Below, piece by piece: positions 16,977-26,219 of a stretch of DNA of 64,000 bases (the first letter of the stretch is position 1; the number at the start of each line of letters is the position of its first letter). The position numbers were made by a program, and so were the translations under genes. Origin of the DNA: Clostridium_AD sp964467165 (GTDB lineage Bacteria; Bacillota; Clostridia; Clostridiales; Clostridiaceae); contig CAYXOL010000011.1 in NCBI GenBank assembly GCA_964467165.1, positions 42,494 through 106,493 of the forward strand, written 5' to 3'. The notes below the pieces were generated by a model, which saw only the letters and a list, made by a program, of their open reading frames with translations, was not told the DNA's origin and searched no databases.

Positions 16977-17124
16977 AAATTTTAAAAAACATATGAATGC
17001 TAATGTAATATTATTACCTCATAAATCACTATTTCCTATTAAAAAAAGGTATAATTAAATTGAGAGGTTGATGAATTTACTGAAATTTCATGGCCACCGA
17101 TTTTTTAAGGGGGAAGATTTAATT

Positions 17125-18168
17125 ATGAGTATAAAAAGAGATTTTGGAATTGTAGATGGGAAAGAAGTGTATCTATTCACTATTAAGAACTCCAAGGGTA
17201 TGAGTGCAGAAATTATCAGTTATGGGGCAACTTTAGTATCATTAATGGTTCAAGATAATAAAGGCGCGTTTGATGACGTAGTCTTAGGTTATGAAAAATT
17301 AGAGGATTATAGAAAATATAAAAACTTTTTTGGAGCAACAGTAGGTCGAATTGCTAACAGAATAGAAAATTCTTGTTTTGAAATTAATGGAGTACAATAT
17401 AAAGTAGCTAAAAATGAAGGAGAGAATCATATACATGGCGGAGTAGTAGGATTTGATAAGGTAGTTTGGGAAGAAGAGATGCATGGAGACGAAAGTATTG
17501 AATTATCTTATCTAAGTGTTGATGGGGAGGAAGGGTACCCTGGAAATCTTAAGGCACGGGTTAAATATACGGTTACTGAAGATAATGAAATTAAAATAGA
17601 GTATTTTGCCGTTTCGGACAAGGATACCATAGTAAATCTTACTAATCATTCTTATTTTAATCTCACAGGGCAAGGCTCAGGGGATATTTTAAAACATAAG
17701 TTGATGATTAATGCTGAGGAATTTACCCTCAATGATAAATACTCCATACCCACTGGTGAAATAGCCAAAGTTAATAATACACCAATGGATTTTAGAAAAC
17801 TTACCTACATTGGTGAGAATATTTCTAGTGACTATGAGCAAATTGTATTTGGAAGCGGATATGATCATAATTGGATAATTAATAGTAGTAATGAAAAACT
17901 AAGCAAGGCTGCCGAAGTTTATGATGAGAAAAGTGGACGGGTTATGGAAGTTTACACAACTAAACCTGGGGTGCAATTATATACTGCAAATTTCTTAGAT
18001 GGTTTAGAACCAGGAAAAGGTGGCACCAGATATTGTAAAAGAGGAGCATTCTGTCTGGAAACTCAGTATTTTCCAAATGCCATTAACAATGCAAATTTTC
18101 CCTCACCAATACTTAAAGCAAATGAGAATTATGAACATAGTACCATATACAAATTTTCTACTAAATAG
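17125..18168 (+). CDS. galM: Aldose 1-epimerase (mutarotase)
   Basis: A 347-residue GalM-family enzyme that interconverts alpha and beta anomers of aldoses. Active-site motifs include ENHIHGG, LTNHSYFNL (catalytic His) and the late FCLETQYFPNAINN segment with the catalytic Glu. The beta-sandwich length matches the family. ATG at 17125 is used because AAGGGGGAAG precedes it and the family alignment starts there. An upstream in-frame start at 17068 would add an unrelated peptide. It closes the sugar module. Confidence 0.92.
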   Translation: MSIKRDFGIVDGKEVYLFTIKNSKGMSAEIISYGATLVSLMVQDNKGAFDDVVLGYEKLEDYRKYKNFFGATVGRIANRIENSCFEINGVQYKVAKNEGENHIHGGVVGFDKVVWEEEMHGDESIELSYLSVDGEEGYPGNLKARVKYTVTEDNEIKIEYFAVSDKDTIVNLTNHSYFNLTGQGSGDILKHKLMINAEEFTLNDKYSIPTGEIAKVNNTPMDFRKLTYIGENISSDYEQIVFGSGYDHNWIINSSNEKLSKAAEVYDEKSGRVMEVYTTKPGVQLYTANFLDGLEPGKGGTRYCKRGAFCLETQYFPNAINNANFPSPILKANENYEHSTIYKFSTK

Positions 18169-18209
18169 AATATAGCTAGCAGAATCACTTTCAAAGAATA
18201 AGAATATTA

Positions 18210-18238
18210 TTGACAAAAAAATACTTCGGTGCTAGAAT
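18210..18238 (+). promoter_or_regulatory. Promoter of the MarR/ArsA operon
   Basis: TTGACA at 18210-18215, a 17-nt spacer and TAGAAT at 18233-18238 form a near-consensus vegetative promoter about 40 nt before the regulator's start. Confidence 0.72.
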
Positions 18239-18245
18239 TAAAATA

Positions 18246-18264
18246 TAGTTCTAGGCAAGAACTA
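18246..18264. promoter_or_regulatory. Candidate MarR operator (inverted repeat)
   Basis: TAGTTCT and AGAACTA are separated by 5 nt, just downstream of the -10 element and before the regulator gene. This position suits autorepression. A related half site (GGAACTATTC) occurs in the gap before the first ArsA gene, and ATACTTCG also occurs in both places. Confidence 0.5.
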
Positions 18265-18279
18265 TTATGGAGGACGTTT

Positions 18280-18771
18280 ATGGATATAAACAAAATAGAG
18301 AATATTATTTTTAATCATATTGATGAGTTTAAGGTTTTGTTTTTTCCGGAGCAGTGGAGTGATATATTCTTAGATTTCTCTAAAAATGAAATATTAGCGC
18401 TATTATTTTTATACAGAAAAAAGAATGCTAATATGACTGAAATAGCAGAATACATAATAGCACCACTAAATACAGCCACAGGGGTTATTTCTAGATTAGA
18501 AAAGAAGCTAATGGTAGAAAGAATAAGAAGTACTGAGGATAGAAGAATAGTTCTAATAACCCTTACAGAGGCTGCCAGTATAGTAATTGAAAAGGAAAAG
18601 GTCATGATTATTAAATATCTAATTGATATTTATGGGAGGCTTACCCAGGAAGAAATTTCTTCAGCCTTTAGTATTTACAACAAAGTACTGGGAGTTTTTA
18701 AGGAAGGTATGAAGGAAGTTAAAGAAGAAGAGATTCCTGTTAAAAAATTAAGAAAAATAATTATTGAATAG
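18280..18771 (+). CDS. MarR-family transcriptional regulator
   Basis: A 163-residue winged-helix regulator. The DNA-binding core is MTEIAEYIIAPLNTATGVISRLEKKLMVERIRSTEDRRIVLITLTE, with the MarR-typical D-R-R wing. N- and C-terminal helices supply the dimer interface. ATG at 18280 is used because GGAGG lies just upstream. A longer in-frame start at 18229 would fall inside the promoter. The ArsA-type gene starts 83 nt downstream on the same strand, so it probably controls itself and the ArsA pair. The ligand is unknown. Confidence 0.88.
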   Translation: MDINKIENIIFNHIDEFKVLFFPEQWSDIFLDFSKNEILALLFLYRKKNANMTEIAEYIIAPLNTATGVISRLEKKLMVERIRSTEDRRIVLITLTEAASIVIEKEKVMIIKYLIDIYGRLTQEEISSAFSIYNKVLGVFKEGMKEVKEEEIPVKKLRKIIIE

Positions 18772-18854
18772 CTCGGCATTGCTGAGTTATTTTTAAAGCA
18801 AATACTTCGACAAAGGAACTATTCATTAAAAGAATTAAAATTAGGAGGGATAAT

Positions 18855-20033
18855 ATGAAAAGAATTATTATTTTTACTGGAAAAGGTGGAGTTGGTAAAA
18901 CCAGCACTGCAGCAGCTCATGCCCTGAAAGCTTCATTGGAGGGTTTAAAGACACTAATTGTTAGTACAGATATGGCACATAATTTAAGTGATATCTTTAT
19001 GCAGGATATAAAAAATGAGCCTACAGAAATTGGAGAAAACTTATGGGGACTGGAAATTGATCCTAATTATGAAATGGAGAATTATTACGGAAGCATTCAA
19101 GCTGCGTTTAAGAAAATGATGACTTTTAAAAATGAAAATGGAATAGAAGATTTTGAGGATATTGTTGTGTTTCCAGGAATGGAAGAGTTGTTTTGTCTTT
19201 TAAAAATCAAGGATTTGCATGACAAAGGTATATATGACCTAATAATTGTGGATAGTGCGCCAACTGGAGAAACTATTTCGCTTTTGAAATTTCCAGAGCT
19301 TATGAGCTGGTACATGGAGAAATTATTTCCTATAGGAAAGGTTGCAATGAAAGTCATAAGGCCTATATCTAAGATAGCTTTTAACTTTGAAATGCCAGAT
19401 AAACAGGCTATGAATGATATTGAAAAACTTTATACAATGCTAAAAGAACTTCAAAATCTATTAAAGGATAGGGAAGTATGTAGTATAAGACTTGTTACAA
19501 TTCCAGAAAAAATGGTTATTGAAGAGACAAAGAGAAACTACATGTATTTAAATCTTTATAATTTCAATGTAGATGCTATATATATTAATAGGATAATACC
19601 AAAAGATATAGGTAATAGCTTTTTTGATGAATGGAAGGATATTCAAACAAAGTATATGGAAGAGATAGATTCAGTATTTTTGAATTTGCCTAGGTTTAAA
19701 ATTAAATGGTATGAGGTAGATATTAACGGTATTTCCGGATTAAAAAGAATAGTTGTGGATTCCCTAAATGTGAAAGATATATTAAAGGTTCAAAAGATAA
19801 CTTTTAATGAACAGTTTGAAAAGGTAGAGGGGGGTTATAAGCTTCAAGTATACGTTCCCTTTGGCAGCAAAAGAGACTTAGAAGTATATGAAACTGGCAG
19901 CGATATATCTATTAAAATAGGTAATTTTAAGCGAAATATTCCTTGTCCAAATTCACTTAGAAAGTACTCAATAAGTAAGGCTAATTTTAATGAGGATTAT
20001 TTATCTATATATTTTGAGGAGAAGGTGGATTAA
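18855..20033 (+). CDS. ArsA-family ATPase, first of a pair
   Basis: A 392-residue single-domain ArsA/Get3-type P-loop ATPase. It has the deviant Walker A GKGGVGKTS (residues 9-17), a switch I-like STDMAHNLSD and the family motif DSAPTGETISLLKFPE. The C-terminal 70 residues form a small beta domain like the Hsp20-type tail of bacterial ArsA-like proteins. The metal-binding cysteines of arsenite pumps are not evident and there is no arsB, arsC or arsD nearby. The arsenic name is therefore one of family only. ATP-dependent handling of a hydrophobic or tail-anchored client is possible. The next gene's ATG follows the stop directly. Confidence 0.85.
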   Translation: MKRIIIFTGKGGVGKTSTAAAHALKASLEGLKTLIVSTDMAHNLSDIFMQDIKNEPTEIGENLWGLEIDPNYEMENYYGSIQAAFKKMMTFKNENGIEDFEDIVVFPGMEELFCLLKIKDLHDKGIYDLIIVDSAPTGETISLLKFPELMSWYMEKLFPIGKVAMKVIRPISKIAFNFEMPDKQAMNDIEKLYTMLKELQNLLKDREVCSIRLVTIPEKMVIEETKRNYMYLNLYNFNVDAIYINRIIPKDIGNSFFDEWKDIQTKYMEEIDSVFLNLPRFKIKWYEVDINGISGLKRIVVDSLNVKDILKVQKITFNEQFEKVEGGYKLQVYVPFGSKRDLEVYETGSDISIKIGNFKRNIPCPNSLRKYSISKANFNEDYLSIYFEEKVD

Positions 20034-20258
20034 ATGAATAGTCAAATAATTAAAAAATTGATAAAAATAGAAAAACTTAAATATGAAATTATTAAGGATG
20101 TTTTACCAGAAAAAGCCTTGAAAAGGCTTAATAAATTTGAGAAGGATGCAGCTTTGGTTATAAAGGATGTTGCCTTAGAAGTTATGCGGGAGTTTTCTTA
20201 CAAAGATGAAGAAGAGGCAAAGAAAGAGAGTAAAAAGGTTAAGGTGGATTTTTTATAA
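20034..20258 (+). CDS. Small charged helical protein between two ArsA genes
   Basis: A 74-residue protein starting at the base after the first ArsA stop codon. It is rich in Lys and Glu, with helix-forming heptad-like spacing of Ile/Leu (IIKKLIKIEKLKYEIIKDVL) and a strongly charged tail. No signal peptide or known domain is recognised. Its tight packing between the two ATPase genes suggests a partner or adaptor of the ATPase complex. Coding potential is supported by spacing, an in-phase ribosome site inside the preceding gene (GAGAAGG) and continuous operon structure. Confidence 0.7.
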   Translation: MNSQIIKKLIKIEKLKYEIIKDVLPEKALKRLNKFEKDAALVIKDVALEVMREFSYKDEEEAKKESKKVKVDFL

Positions 20259-20277
20259 TTTAATTGGAGGGATTAAA

Positions 20278-21444
20278 ATGAGAATTATTTTATATACAGG
20301 AAAAGGTGGAGTGGGAAAAACTAGTGTTGCAGCAGCAACAGCTTGCCAAATTGCAAAGCGGGGAAAAAGTGTACTTATAATGAGCACTGACCAGGCTCAT
20401 AGTTTAGGAGATGCCTTTGGTGTAAAACTATCTAATACACCCACCCAAATTTCAGAAAATTTGCAAGCAATTGAGGTAGATGCTTTTGTTGAAAATGAAG
20501 CTATTTGGGGGAATATCAAGGGATATATAGAAAAACTAATGCTATCAAAAACCGTGAAAAGCATTGAAGTTAAAGAATTATTGGTGTTTCCAGGCTTTGA
20601 AGATCTAATTTCCTTGCTTAAGATTAAACAGATTAGTGATGAAAATAATTATGAGGTGCTAATAGTTGATTGTGCTCCTACTGGGGAAACTATGTCACTT
20701 TTAAAGTTTCCAGAGCTTTTTAAATGGTGGATGGATAAAATATTCCCTATGAAAAGAAAGGCGGCTAAATTTGTAAAGCCAATAATTGATCGTACAATAA
20801 AGATTCCACTTCCTGATGATAAAACTTTTGATGAAATTGAAACTCTTTATAACAAAATCGATGAACTCCATAAGTTAATGCTAGAAAAAGATAAGGTAAG
20901 TCTTAGAATAGTTACTACTCCAGAAAAGATTGTCATCAAAGAAGCTAAAAGAAATTTTTCTTATTTACATCTCTATGATTTTAATGTAGACGCAATAATT
21001 GTTAATAAAATAATTTCAGAAGAAGGTGGGAAAGGATATTTCGAAAAGTGGATGAAACTTCAAAGTGAAAACATTAAAGATATAAATGAAAGTTTTAGCC
21101 CAGTACCAATTTTTAAAACAGAGTTAATGCATAGCGAGGTTAGGGACTATGCAACCTTACTTAATATGGGGGAGAGTATATTTAAAGATGTTTCTCCTGA
21201 GAAAGTGCTGTTTAAAGATAAAATTTTTCAGGTTGAAAAATCAAGTAGCGATGAAAGCTATTATTTAAATATAAACATGCCTTTCGTAGATAAAAGTGAA
21301 TTGAATTTACTTCAAAAGGGGGATGAAATTAGTATATCCATTAAGAACGAAAAAAGAAATTTTGTACTTCCACAAAAATTGAATTCAAAGAAAATTGTTA
21401 AAGCTAGTTATGAGGACGGAAAGTTAAAAATACAATTATTATAA
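20278..21444 (+). CDS. ArsA-family ATPase, second of a pair
   Basis: A 388-residue paralogue of the ATPase encoded at 18855-20033. It shares Walker A GKGGVGKTS, STDQAHSLGD, DCAPTGETMSLLKFPELFKWW and a C-terminal beta domain. ATG at 20278 is selected because TTGGAGGG precedes it. The longer in-frame extension overlaps the small gene. Eukaryotic Get3 and bacterial ArsA work as dimers or fused tandem domains, so two adjacent paralogues may form a heterodimer. That is inference. Confidence 0.85.
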   Translation: MRIILYTGKGGVGKTSVAAATACQIAKRGKSVLIMSTDQAHSLGDAFGVKLSNTPTQISENLQAIEVDAFVENEAIWGNIKGYIEKLMLSKTVKSIEVKELLVFPGFEDLISLLKIKQISDENNYEVLIVDCAPTGETMSLLKFPELFKWWMDKIFPMKRKAAKFVKPIIDRTIKIPLPDDKTFDEIETLYNKIDELHKLMLEKDKVSLRIVTTPEKIVIKEAKRNFSYLHLYDFNVDAIIVNKIISEEGGKGYFEKWMKLQSENIKDINESFSPVPIFKTELMHSEVRDYATLLNMGESIFKDVSPEKVLFKDKIFQVEKSSSDESYYLNINMPFVDKSELNLLQKGDEISISIKNEKRNFVLPQKLNSKKIVKASYEDGKLKIQLL

Positions 21445-21446
21445 TA

Positions 21447-21468
21447 GGCACCCCCTATAGAGAGTGCC
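21447..21468. terminator. Weak hairpin between convergent genes
   Basis: GGCAC pairs with GTGCC, with interrupted inner pairing. It lies between the ArsA operon and the convergent nitroreductase gene. It resembles the GGCAC...GTGCC hairpin at 8216-8239. Confidence 0.4.
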
Positions 21469-21474
21469 CAATAA

Positions 21475-22212
21475 TTATTTCATTTTAAAGCCTTGTGCAT
21501 CTAAAAAATCTTTCATATGCGGTCTTTGAGGTTTATCCATTAGATCAGATACTTGGCTAGTCCAGGTGTCTGATCTTTTTCCTTTGGTTCTTCTTATATA
21601 ATAAGCGCTGATTTCTGCATCGTATTCTTCTATTAATTCTGCATCACCCTCTGTATTATACTCTTCAGTTTTAAATATTACGGAAAGAGGTAATCTTTCT
21701 TTTACATCTGGATCATGAGCTGGATAACCCAGGCACATTCCAAACACAGGGTATACGCCAGAAGGTATATTTAAAAGTTCGCATATTTCTGAAGGGTTAT
21801 TTCTTATACCACCTATATAAACTCCGCCCAGGCCCAGTGATTCTGCTGCAATTAAAGCGTTTTGTCCAGCAAGAGCAGCATCTACTGTGGATATGATAAA
21901 GGTTTCTGTATATCCCTCTGACATAGTTTTATGGTTAATTTCGCAAGATGTTTTGATGCGGTTTAAATCAGCACAGAAAACTAAAAATAATGGACAATTT
22001 TCCACATAGGGTTGATCTCCTACAAGATGTGATATAGTCTTTAGCTTAGACTTATCCTTCACTCCTATAATTGTATAGGCTTGAATAAAGCTGGAAGTTG
22101 AAGCGCACTGTGCGCACTCTATAATTGCTTTTATTTTTTCAGCTTCTACTGGCATATCTTTATATTTTCTTATGGATTTGTGAGCTTTTAATAAATTTAT
22201 AGTATCATTCAT
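21475..22212 (-). CDS. NfsA-type flavin nitroreductase
   Basis: A 245-residue FMN-dependent oxidoreductase of the nitroreductase superfamily, NfsA/FRP subgroup. It has the HKSIRKYKD FMN-phosphate motif near the N-terminus, AAESLGLGGVYIGGIRNNP in the middle, and the long C-terminal tail of NfsA proteins. It reduces nitro or quinone compounds with NAD(P)H, and the natural substrate is unknown. The ATG at 22212 is preferred over a GTG at 22224 because AAGGTGG, the ribosome site, overlaps the GTG. It is monocistronic. Confidence 0.88.
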   Translation of the reverse strand: MNDTINLLKAHKSIRKYKDMPVEAEKIKAIIECAQCASTSSFIQAYTIIGVKDKSKLKTISHLVGDQPYVENCPLFLVFCADLNRIKTSCEINHKTMSEGYTETFIISTVDAALAGQNALIAAESLGLGGVYIGGIRNNPSEICELLNIPSGVYPVFGMCLGYPAHDPDVKERLPLSVIFKTEEYNTEGDAELIEEYDAEISAYYIRRTKGKRSDTWTSQVSDLMDKPQRPHMKDFLDAQGFKMK

Positions 22213-22431
22213 ATATCTAACCACCTTAATTTATTTTTGGAGTATTTTCCTTATATAATAATATACCATAAATTAGCCAAAAAAAAATTATCCTTTGGAA
22301 TTATCATTTTTTTTAGAATTTTCAAATAAGTATATACAATTCTATGATATACTTGATTATGGAATTAGGTATAGTTATTGTTTTATATACTAAATTAAAC
22401 ATGTTTGCCAAAACATAAAAGGAGACTTGAA

Positions 22432-23622
22432 ATGATATCTAATAAGATGAAAAATTTAGTTGCTAATAGTTCTATAATAAGAGCTATGTTTGAGGAAGGT
22501 AAAAGATTATCTGCAATTTATGGAGAAGAAAATGTATTCGATTACAGTTTAGGAAATCCAAATGTTGAGCCACCTGAAAATATTAAAAATGAAATCAATA
22601 AAATATTAAATGAAACTCCTTCGAAACTTGTACATGGATATATGAATAATTCGGGATATGAAGATGTAAGAAGTAAAATAGCACAATTTATAAATAAAGA
22701 ACATAACATAGATATTAGTTCCAGCAATATAGTTATGACCTGTGGAGCAGCTGGTGGATTAAATATTTTGCTTAAAACATTACTTAACCCTGAGGACGAG
22801 GTTATTGTTTTTGCACCATTTTTCGGTGAGTACAGAAACTATGTAAATAATTTTGATGGTAAACTTGTAATAGTTTCTACGGATACTAATACCTTTGAAC
22901 CTGATATGAAAGTATTAAAAGATAAAATAAGCAGCAAAACAAAAGCAGTTATCATAAACTCTCCAAATAATCCTACAGGTACTGTTTATTCAGAGAAAGT
23001 AATACAAGACTTAGCAAAATTGCTGCATGAAAAAGAAGAAGAACTAGGGACAAGCATCTATCTAATAGCTGATGAACCTTATAGAGAACTAGTTTATGAT
23101 GATGTTGTTGTTCCATATATTTTAAAATACTATAAGAATTCATTTATTGGATATTCATATAGTAAATCCTTATCACTTCCAGGTGAGAGAATAGGCTATG
23201 TAGTTGCTAATAGTACTATGGACTGCTTTGAGGATATAATGGGATCATTAAATGTGGCAAATAGAATTTTGGGCTTTGTAAATGCACCATCACTATTCCA
23301 GAGGGTTATTGCAAATTGTCTAGAAACTAAAGTTGATGTAGGTGTATATAAGTTAAATAGAGATGTTTTGTACAACCATCTTACAAAAATAGGCTTTAAA
23401 TGTGTAAAACCACAAGGGGCATTTTATTTGTTTGTTAAAACACCAATAGCAGATGATAAAAAATTCTGTGAGGATGCAAAACAATTTAACCTATTACTAG
23501 TGCCGGGGTCAGCATTTGAATGTCCAGGACATGTAAGGCTTGCTTACTGTATTTCTCAGGAAAAAATACAAAATTCACTGCCAGCTTTTGATAAATTGGC
23601 TGAAGTTTATAAAATTAAATAA
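22432..23622 (+). CDS. PLP-dependent class I/II aminotransferase
   Basis: A 396-residue fold-type I aminotransferase of the aspartate aminotransferase group. It has an N-terminal FDYSLGNPNVEPP substrate loop, SPNNPTGTVYS, IADEPYRELVYDD and the PLP lysine in YSKSLSLPGERIGY. It transfers amino groups between an amino acid and a 2-oxo acid, and the specific pair cannot be told. ATG at 22432 follows AAAGGAG, whereas the longer frame start lies in the untranslated region. It is monocistronic and ends at a strong bidirectional terminator. Confidence 0.88.
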   Translation: MISNKMKNLVANSSIIRAMFEEGKRLSAIYGEENVFDYSLGNPNVEPPENIKNEINKILNETPSKLVHGYMNNSGYEDVRSKIAQFINKEHNIDISSSNIVMTCGAAGGLNILLKTLLNPEDEVIVFAPFFGEYRNYVNNFDGKLVIVSTDTNTFEPDMKVLKDKISSKTKAVIINSPNNPTGTVYSEKVIQDLAKLLHEKEEELGTSIYLIADEPYRELVYDDVVVPYILKYYKNSFIGYSYSKSLSLPGERIGYVVANSTMDCFEDIMGSLNVANRILGFVNAPSLFQRVIANCLETKVDVGVYKLNRDVLYNHLTKIGFKCVKPQGAFYLFVKTPIADDKKFCEDAKQFNLLLVPGSAFECPGHVRLAYCISQEKIQNSLPAFDKLAEVYKIK

Positions 23623-23641
23623 TAATTTATATTAAAAAATC

Positions 23642-23681
23642 AAAGTAAGCCCTGAGTATGTATTTACTCAGGGCTTACTTT
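23642..23681. terminator. Bidirectional terminator
   Basis: A perfect 17-bp stem with a 6-nt loop, flanked by A and T runs. It lies between the convergent aminotransferase and lon genes. Confidence 0.9.
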
Positions 23682-23705
23682 ATTTTATATTGTAATATAT
23701 ACTAA

Positions 23706-26093
23706 TTACATGTTATTAGAGTCAAAGCTTCCTTCAATAGATGTATTAGGATTAAATACATGTTCTACTCTAGGTAATGATATTCCCAGGGTTTCCCTTA
23801 GTACATCCTCTACAGTTTCTACTGTCTTAATAGTTAATTGGTTTTTAATTTCAGAAGGCACATCCTTTAGGTCAATTAAATTATCCTTTGGAATCAATAT
23901 CTTTGTTATTCCAGCTCTTTGAGCTCCTATTAATTTTTCTTTAAGGCCTCCGATTGGAAGTACTGCTCCTCTTAAAGTGATTTCTCCTGTCATTGCAAGC
24001 TTTGGATCTACTTTTATCCCTGTAACAAGGGAAGCAAGTGCAGTGAACAGTGTAATACCAGCTGAAGGACCATCTTTAGGAGTAGACCCTGATGGAACAT
24101 GAATATGAAGGTCTCTTTCCTTAAAGTTTATAGTATTAATTGGTAGTCTTGACTTAAGGAGACTTAAGGAAATTTTTGCTGACTCTTTCATAACATCGCC
24201 TAGTTGACCAGTTAAGGTAACTTGTCCAGTTCCTAACATGTCTGTAGCTTCAATGAAAAGTATTTCTCCACCTACTGATGTCCATGCAAGTCCTGTAACT
24301 ACTCCTGGTGGATTATCCACTTGAGCCTTGTCGTGACTTGAAACTTTTCTTCCAAGTAAATCATCTAGTGACTCTGCTGTAACTTTAAATGGTAATTCTA
24401 CAGTGTTTGATACAATTTTTTCAGAAGTAACGCGAGCGAGAGTTGCTAGCTGCTTTTGAAGGCCTCGAACTCCAGCCTCTAGAGTATATTCACTAATTAT
24501 CCTCTGTAGGGCTTCATCCTCTATAACTAACTGCTGTGAATTTAATCCATGTTCTTCAAGCACTGAAGGGATTAAATGATTTTTACCAATATGGAATTTT
24601 TCATTCATAGTGTAACTAGATATTTGAATTATTTCCATTCTATCTAGTAAAGGCCTTGGGATATTTTCTAGAGAGTTAGCTGTTGCTACAAAGAATACCT
24701 CAGACAAATCATAAGGTAAATCTAAATAATGATCTGTGAAAGTATTGTTTTGCTCAGGGTCTAATACCTCGAGTAGAGCACTAGCTGGGTCTCCATTATA
24801 ACCCATCATTAACTTGTCCACTTCATCTAAAACCATAACAGGATTTATTTCTCCAGCTTTTTTTATACTTTGAAGAATTCTTCCAGGCATAGCGCCTATA
24901 TAAGTTCTTCTATGACCACGAATTTCAGCCTCATCACGTATTCCACCTAAACTAAGTCGTATATATTTACGGTCAAGCGCCTGGGCGATACTTTTTCCTA
25001 AACTTGTTTTGCCAGTACCAGGAGGTCCAACCAGTAGTAAAATGGAGCCCTTTTTATCGTTTTTAAGCTTCATAACTGCTAAATGTTGTATTATTCTATC
25101 TTTCACTTTTTCTAGGCCATAATGCTGCTCGTCCAGGATTCGTCTTGCTTCTCCTAAGTTAATAGTCTTGTTTTCAGCCTTTTTCCAAGGAAGTTTTACT
25201 AATAAATCTAGATAATTACGTATAATATTATAGTCAGAACTATTTTCGCTTTGGCTTTCTAGCTTTTCAAGTTCTTCTAAGGCAGCAATTTTTATTTCTT
25301 CTGGCATCTGGGCTTCTTCAATCTTAAGAGCATAATTTTTATCTTTTTTAGAACTTTCACTCTTTCCTTCATTTAATTCATTTTGTATAGCTTTCAATTG
25401 TTCGCGAAGTGCAGACTCTCTATAATTTTTGTTAGCTTTTTGGGTGAATTTTTCTGCCATTTCAAATTGTAATTTTAAAGATTCCTTTTGTTTTAATAAG
25501 TAATCCATAAACTTAAGGCTTCTCTCTTTTAAAGATTGAATTTGAATTAATTCATACTTTTCTACATTTGTAAGAGGCATAAATTGAGTGAGATGACCTA
25601 TTAGTTTATTTAAATCCCTTTGCTCCTCAACTATTTTCATAAACTCCTCTGAGCCCTTAAAATGTTCACTAACCTCACGAGTAACCTTTTTCACATATTC
25701 AAGCATCTCATTTTGACTTTGCTCCGAAAGATCAATAAGATCTGGCACAATATCAAATTCTACACGGGTAAGGCCATTTTCTATATTAAGTTGTATAATT
25801 TCTACTCTGTCTAATACTTCAATTTTTACTTGATATCCTTTTTCTGTTTTTTCAATACCATTTACATGGAAGGAAACTCCGACTTTATGGAAGTCCTCTT
25901 GCTTTAACTGATTTCCATTAAAATTCTGTTTTAAAGGTAGGGCAATGCTAAATTGATCCTTCTTACCCAAATTTTCAAGTTCCTCCTGGCTAATTCTACT
26001 TAATTTTAAAGTATAAGACATTCCGGGTAAAAGTACTATGTCCGATACAGGAATTACCATTCCATCTTTATTTTTCTTATCCATATTCATCAT
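23706..26093 (-). CDS. lon: ATP-dependent Lon protease
   Basis: A hexameric cytoplasmic AAA+ serine protease of about 795 residues. An N-terminal substrate-binding domain is followed by a coiled-coil region. The AAA+ module carries Walker A GPPGTGKTS and a VLDEVDKL Walker B. The protease domain carries the catalytic Ser in KDGPSAGIT and Lys in GGLKEKLIGA. The start is set at the ATG at 26093 because AAAGGA lies 8 nt before it. An upstream ATG at 26123 would lie within the putative operator. It lies downstream of the TetR gene on the same strand, and a degenerate copy of the TetR operator sits just before it. Confidence 0.94.
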   Translation of the reverse strand: MMNMDKKNKDGMVIPVSDIVLLPGMSYTLKLSRISQEELENLGKKDQFSIALPLKQNFNGNQLKQEDFHKVGVSFHVNGIEKTEKGYQVKIEVLDRVEIIQLNIENGLTRVEFDIVPDLIDLSEQSQNEMLEYVKKVTREVSEHFKGSEEFMKIVEEQRDLNKLIGHLTQFMPLTNVEKYELIQIQSLKERSLKFMDYLLKQKESLKLQFEMAEKFTQKANKNYRESALREQLKAIQNELNEGKSESSKKDKNYALKIEEAQMPEEIKIAALEELEKLESQSENSSDYNIIRNYLDLLVKLPWKKAENKTINLGEARRILDEQHYGLEKVKDRIIQHLAVMKLKNDKKGSILLLVGPPGTGKTSLGKSIAQALDRKYIRLSLGGIRDEAEIRGHRRTYIGAMPGRILQSIKKAGEINPVMVLDEVDKLMMGYNGDPASALLEVLDPEQNNTFTDHYLDLPYDLSEVFFVATANSLENIPRPLLDRMEIIQISSYTMNEKFHIGKNHLIPSVLEEHGLNSQQLVIEDEALQRIISEYTLEAGVRGLQKQLATLARVTSEKIVSNTVELPFKVTAESLDDLLGRKVSSHDKAQVDNPPGVVTGLAWTSVGGEILFIEATDMLGTGQVTLTGQLGDVMKESAKISLSLLKSRLPINTINFKERDLHIHVPSGSTPKDGPSAGITLFTALASLVTGIKVDPKLAMTGEITLRGAVLPIGGLKEKLIGAQRAGITKILIPKDNLIDLKDVPSEIKNQLTIKTVETVEDVLRETLGISLPRVEHVFNPNTSIEGSFDSNNM

Positions 26094-26120
26094 TATAATC
26101 ATCCTTTCTTTAACAACATT

Positions 26121-26142
26121 CATAAGTGAATGTTCGTTTAAT
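26121..26142. promoter_or_regulatory. Second, degenerate TetR operator before lon
   Basis: CATAAGTGA-N4-TCGTTTAAT matches 6 of 9 and 8 of 9 positions of the palindrome AATAAACGA-N4-TCGTTTATT found at 26807-26828. It sits about 30 nt upstream of the chosen lon start. Confidence 0.5.
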
Positions 26143-26219
26143 TACTTATTGTTTAACAGCGAGATATTTTGTATTTATCAGTTTAACAAAACTCTCTCGC
26201 ATTAATAATAAATTTATAA

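Noticed and set aside
18855..21444. Arsenic resistance operon
   Set aside because: No arsB, arsC, arsD or ArsR is present, and the metal-binding cysteines of arsenite ATPases are not evident.
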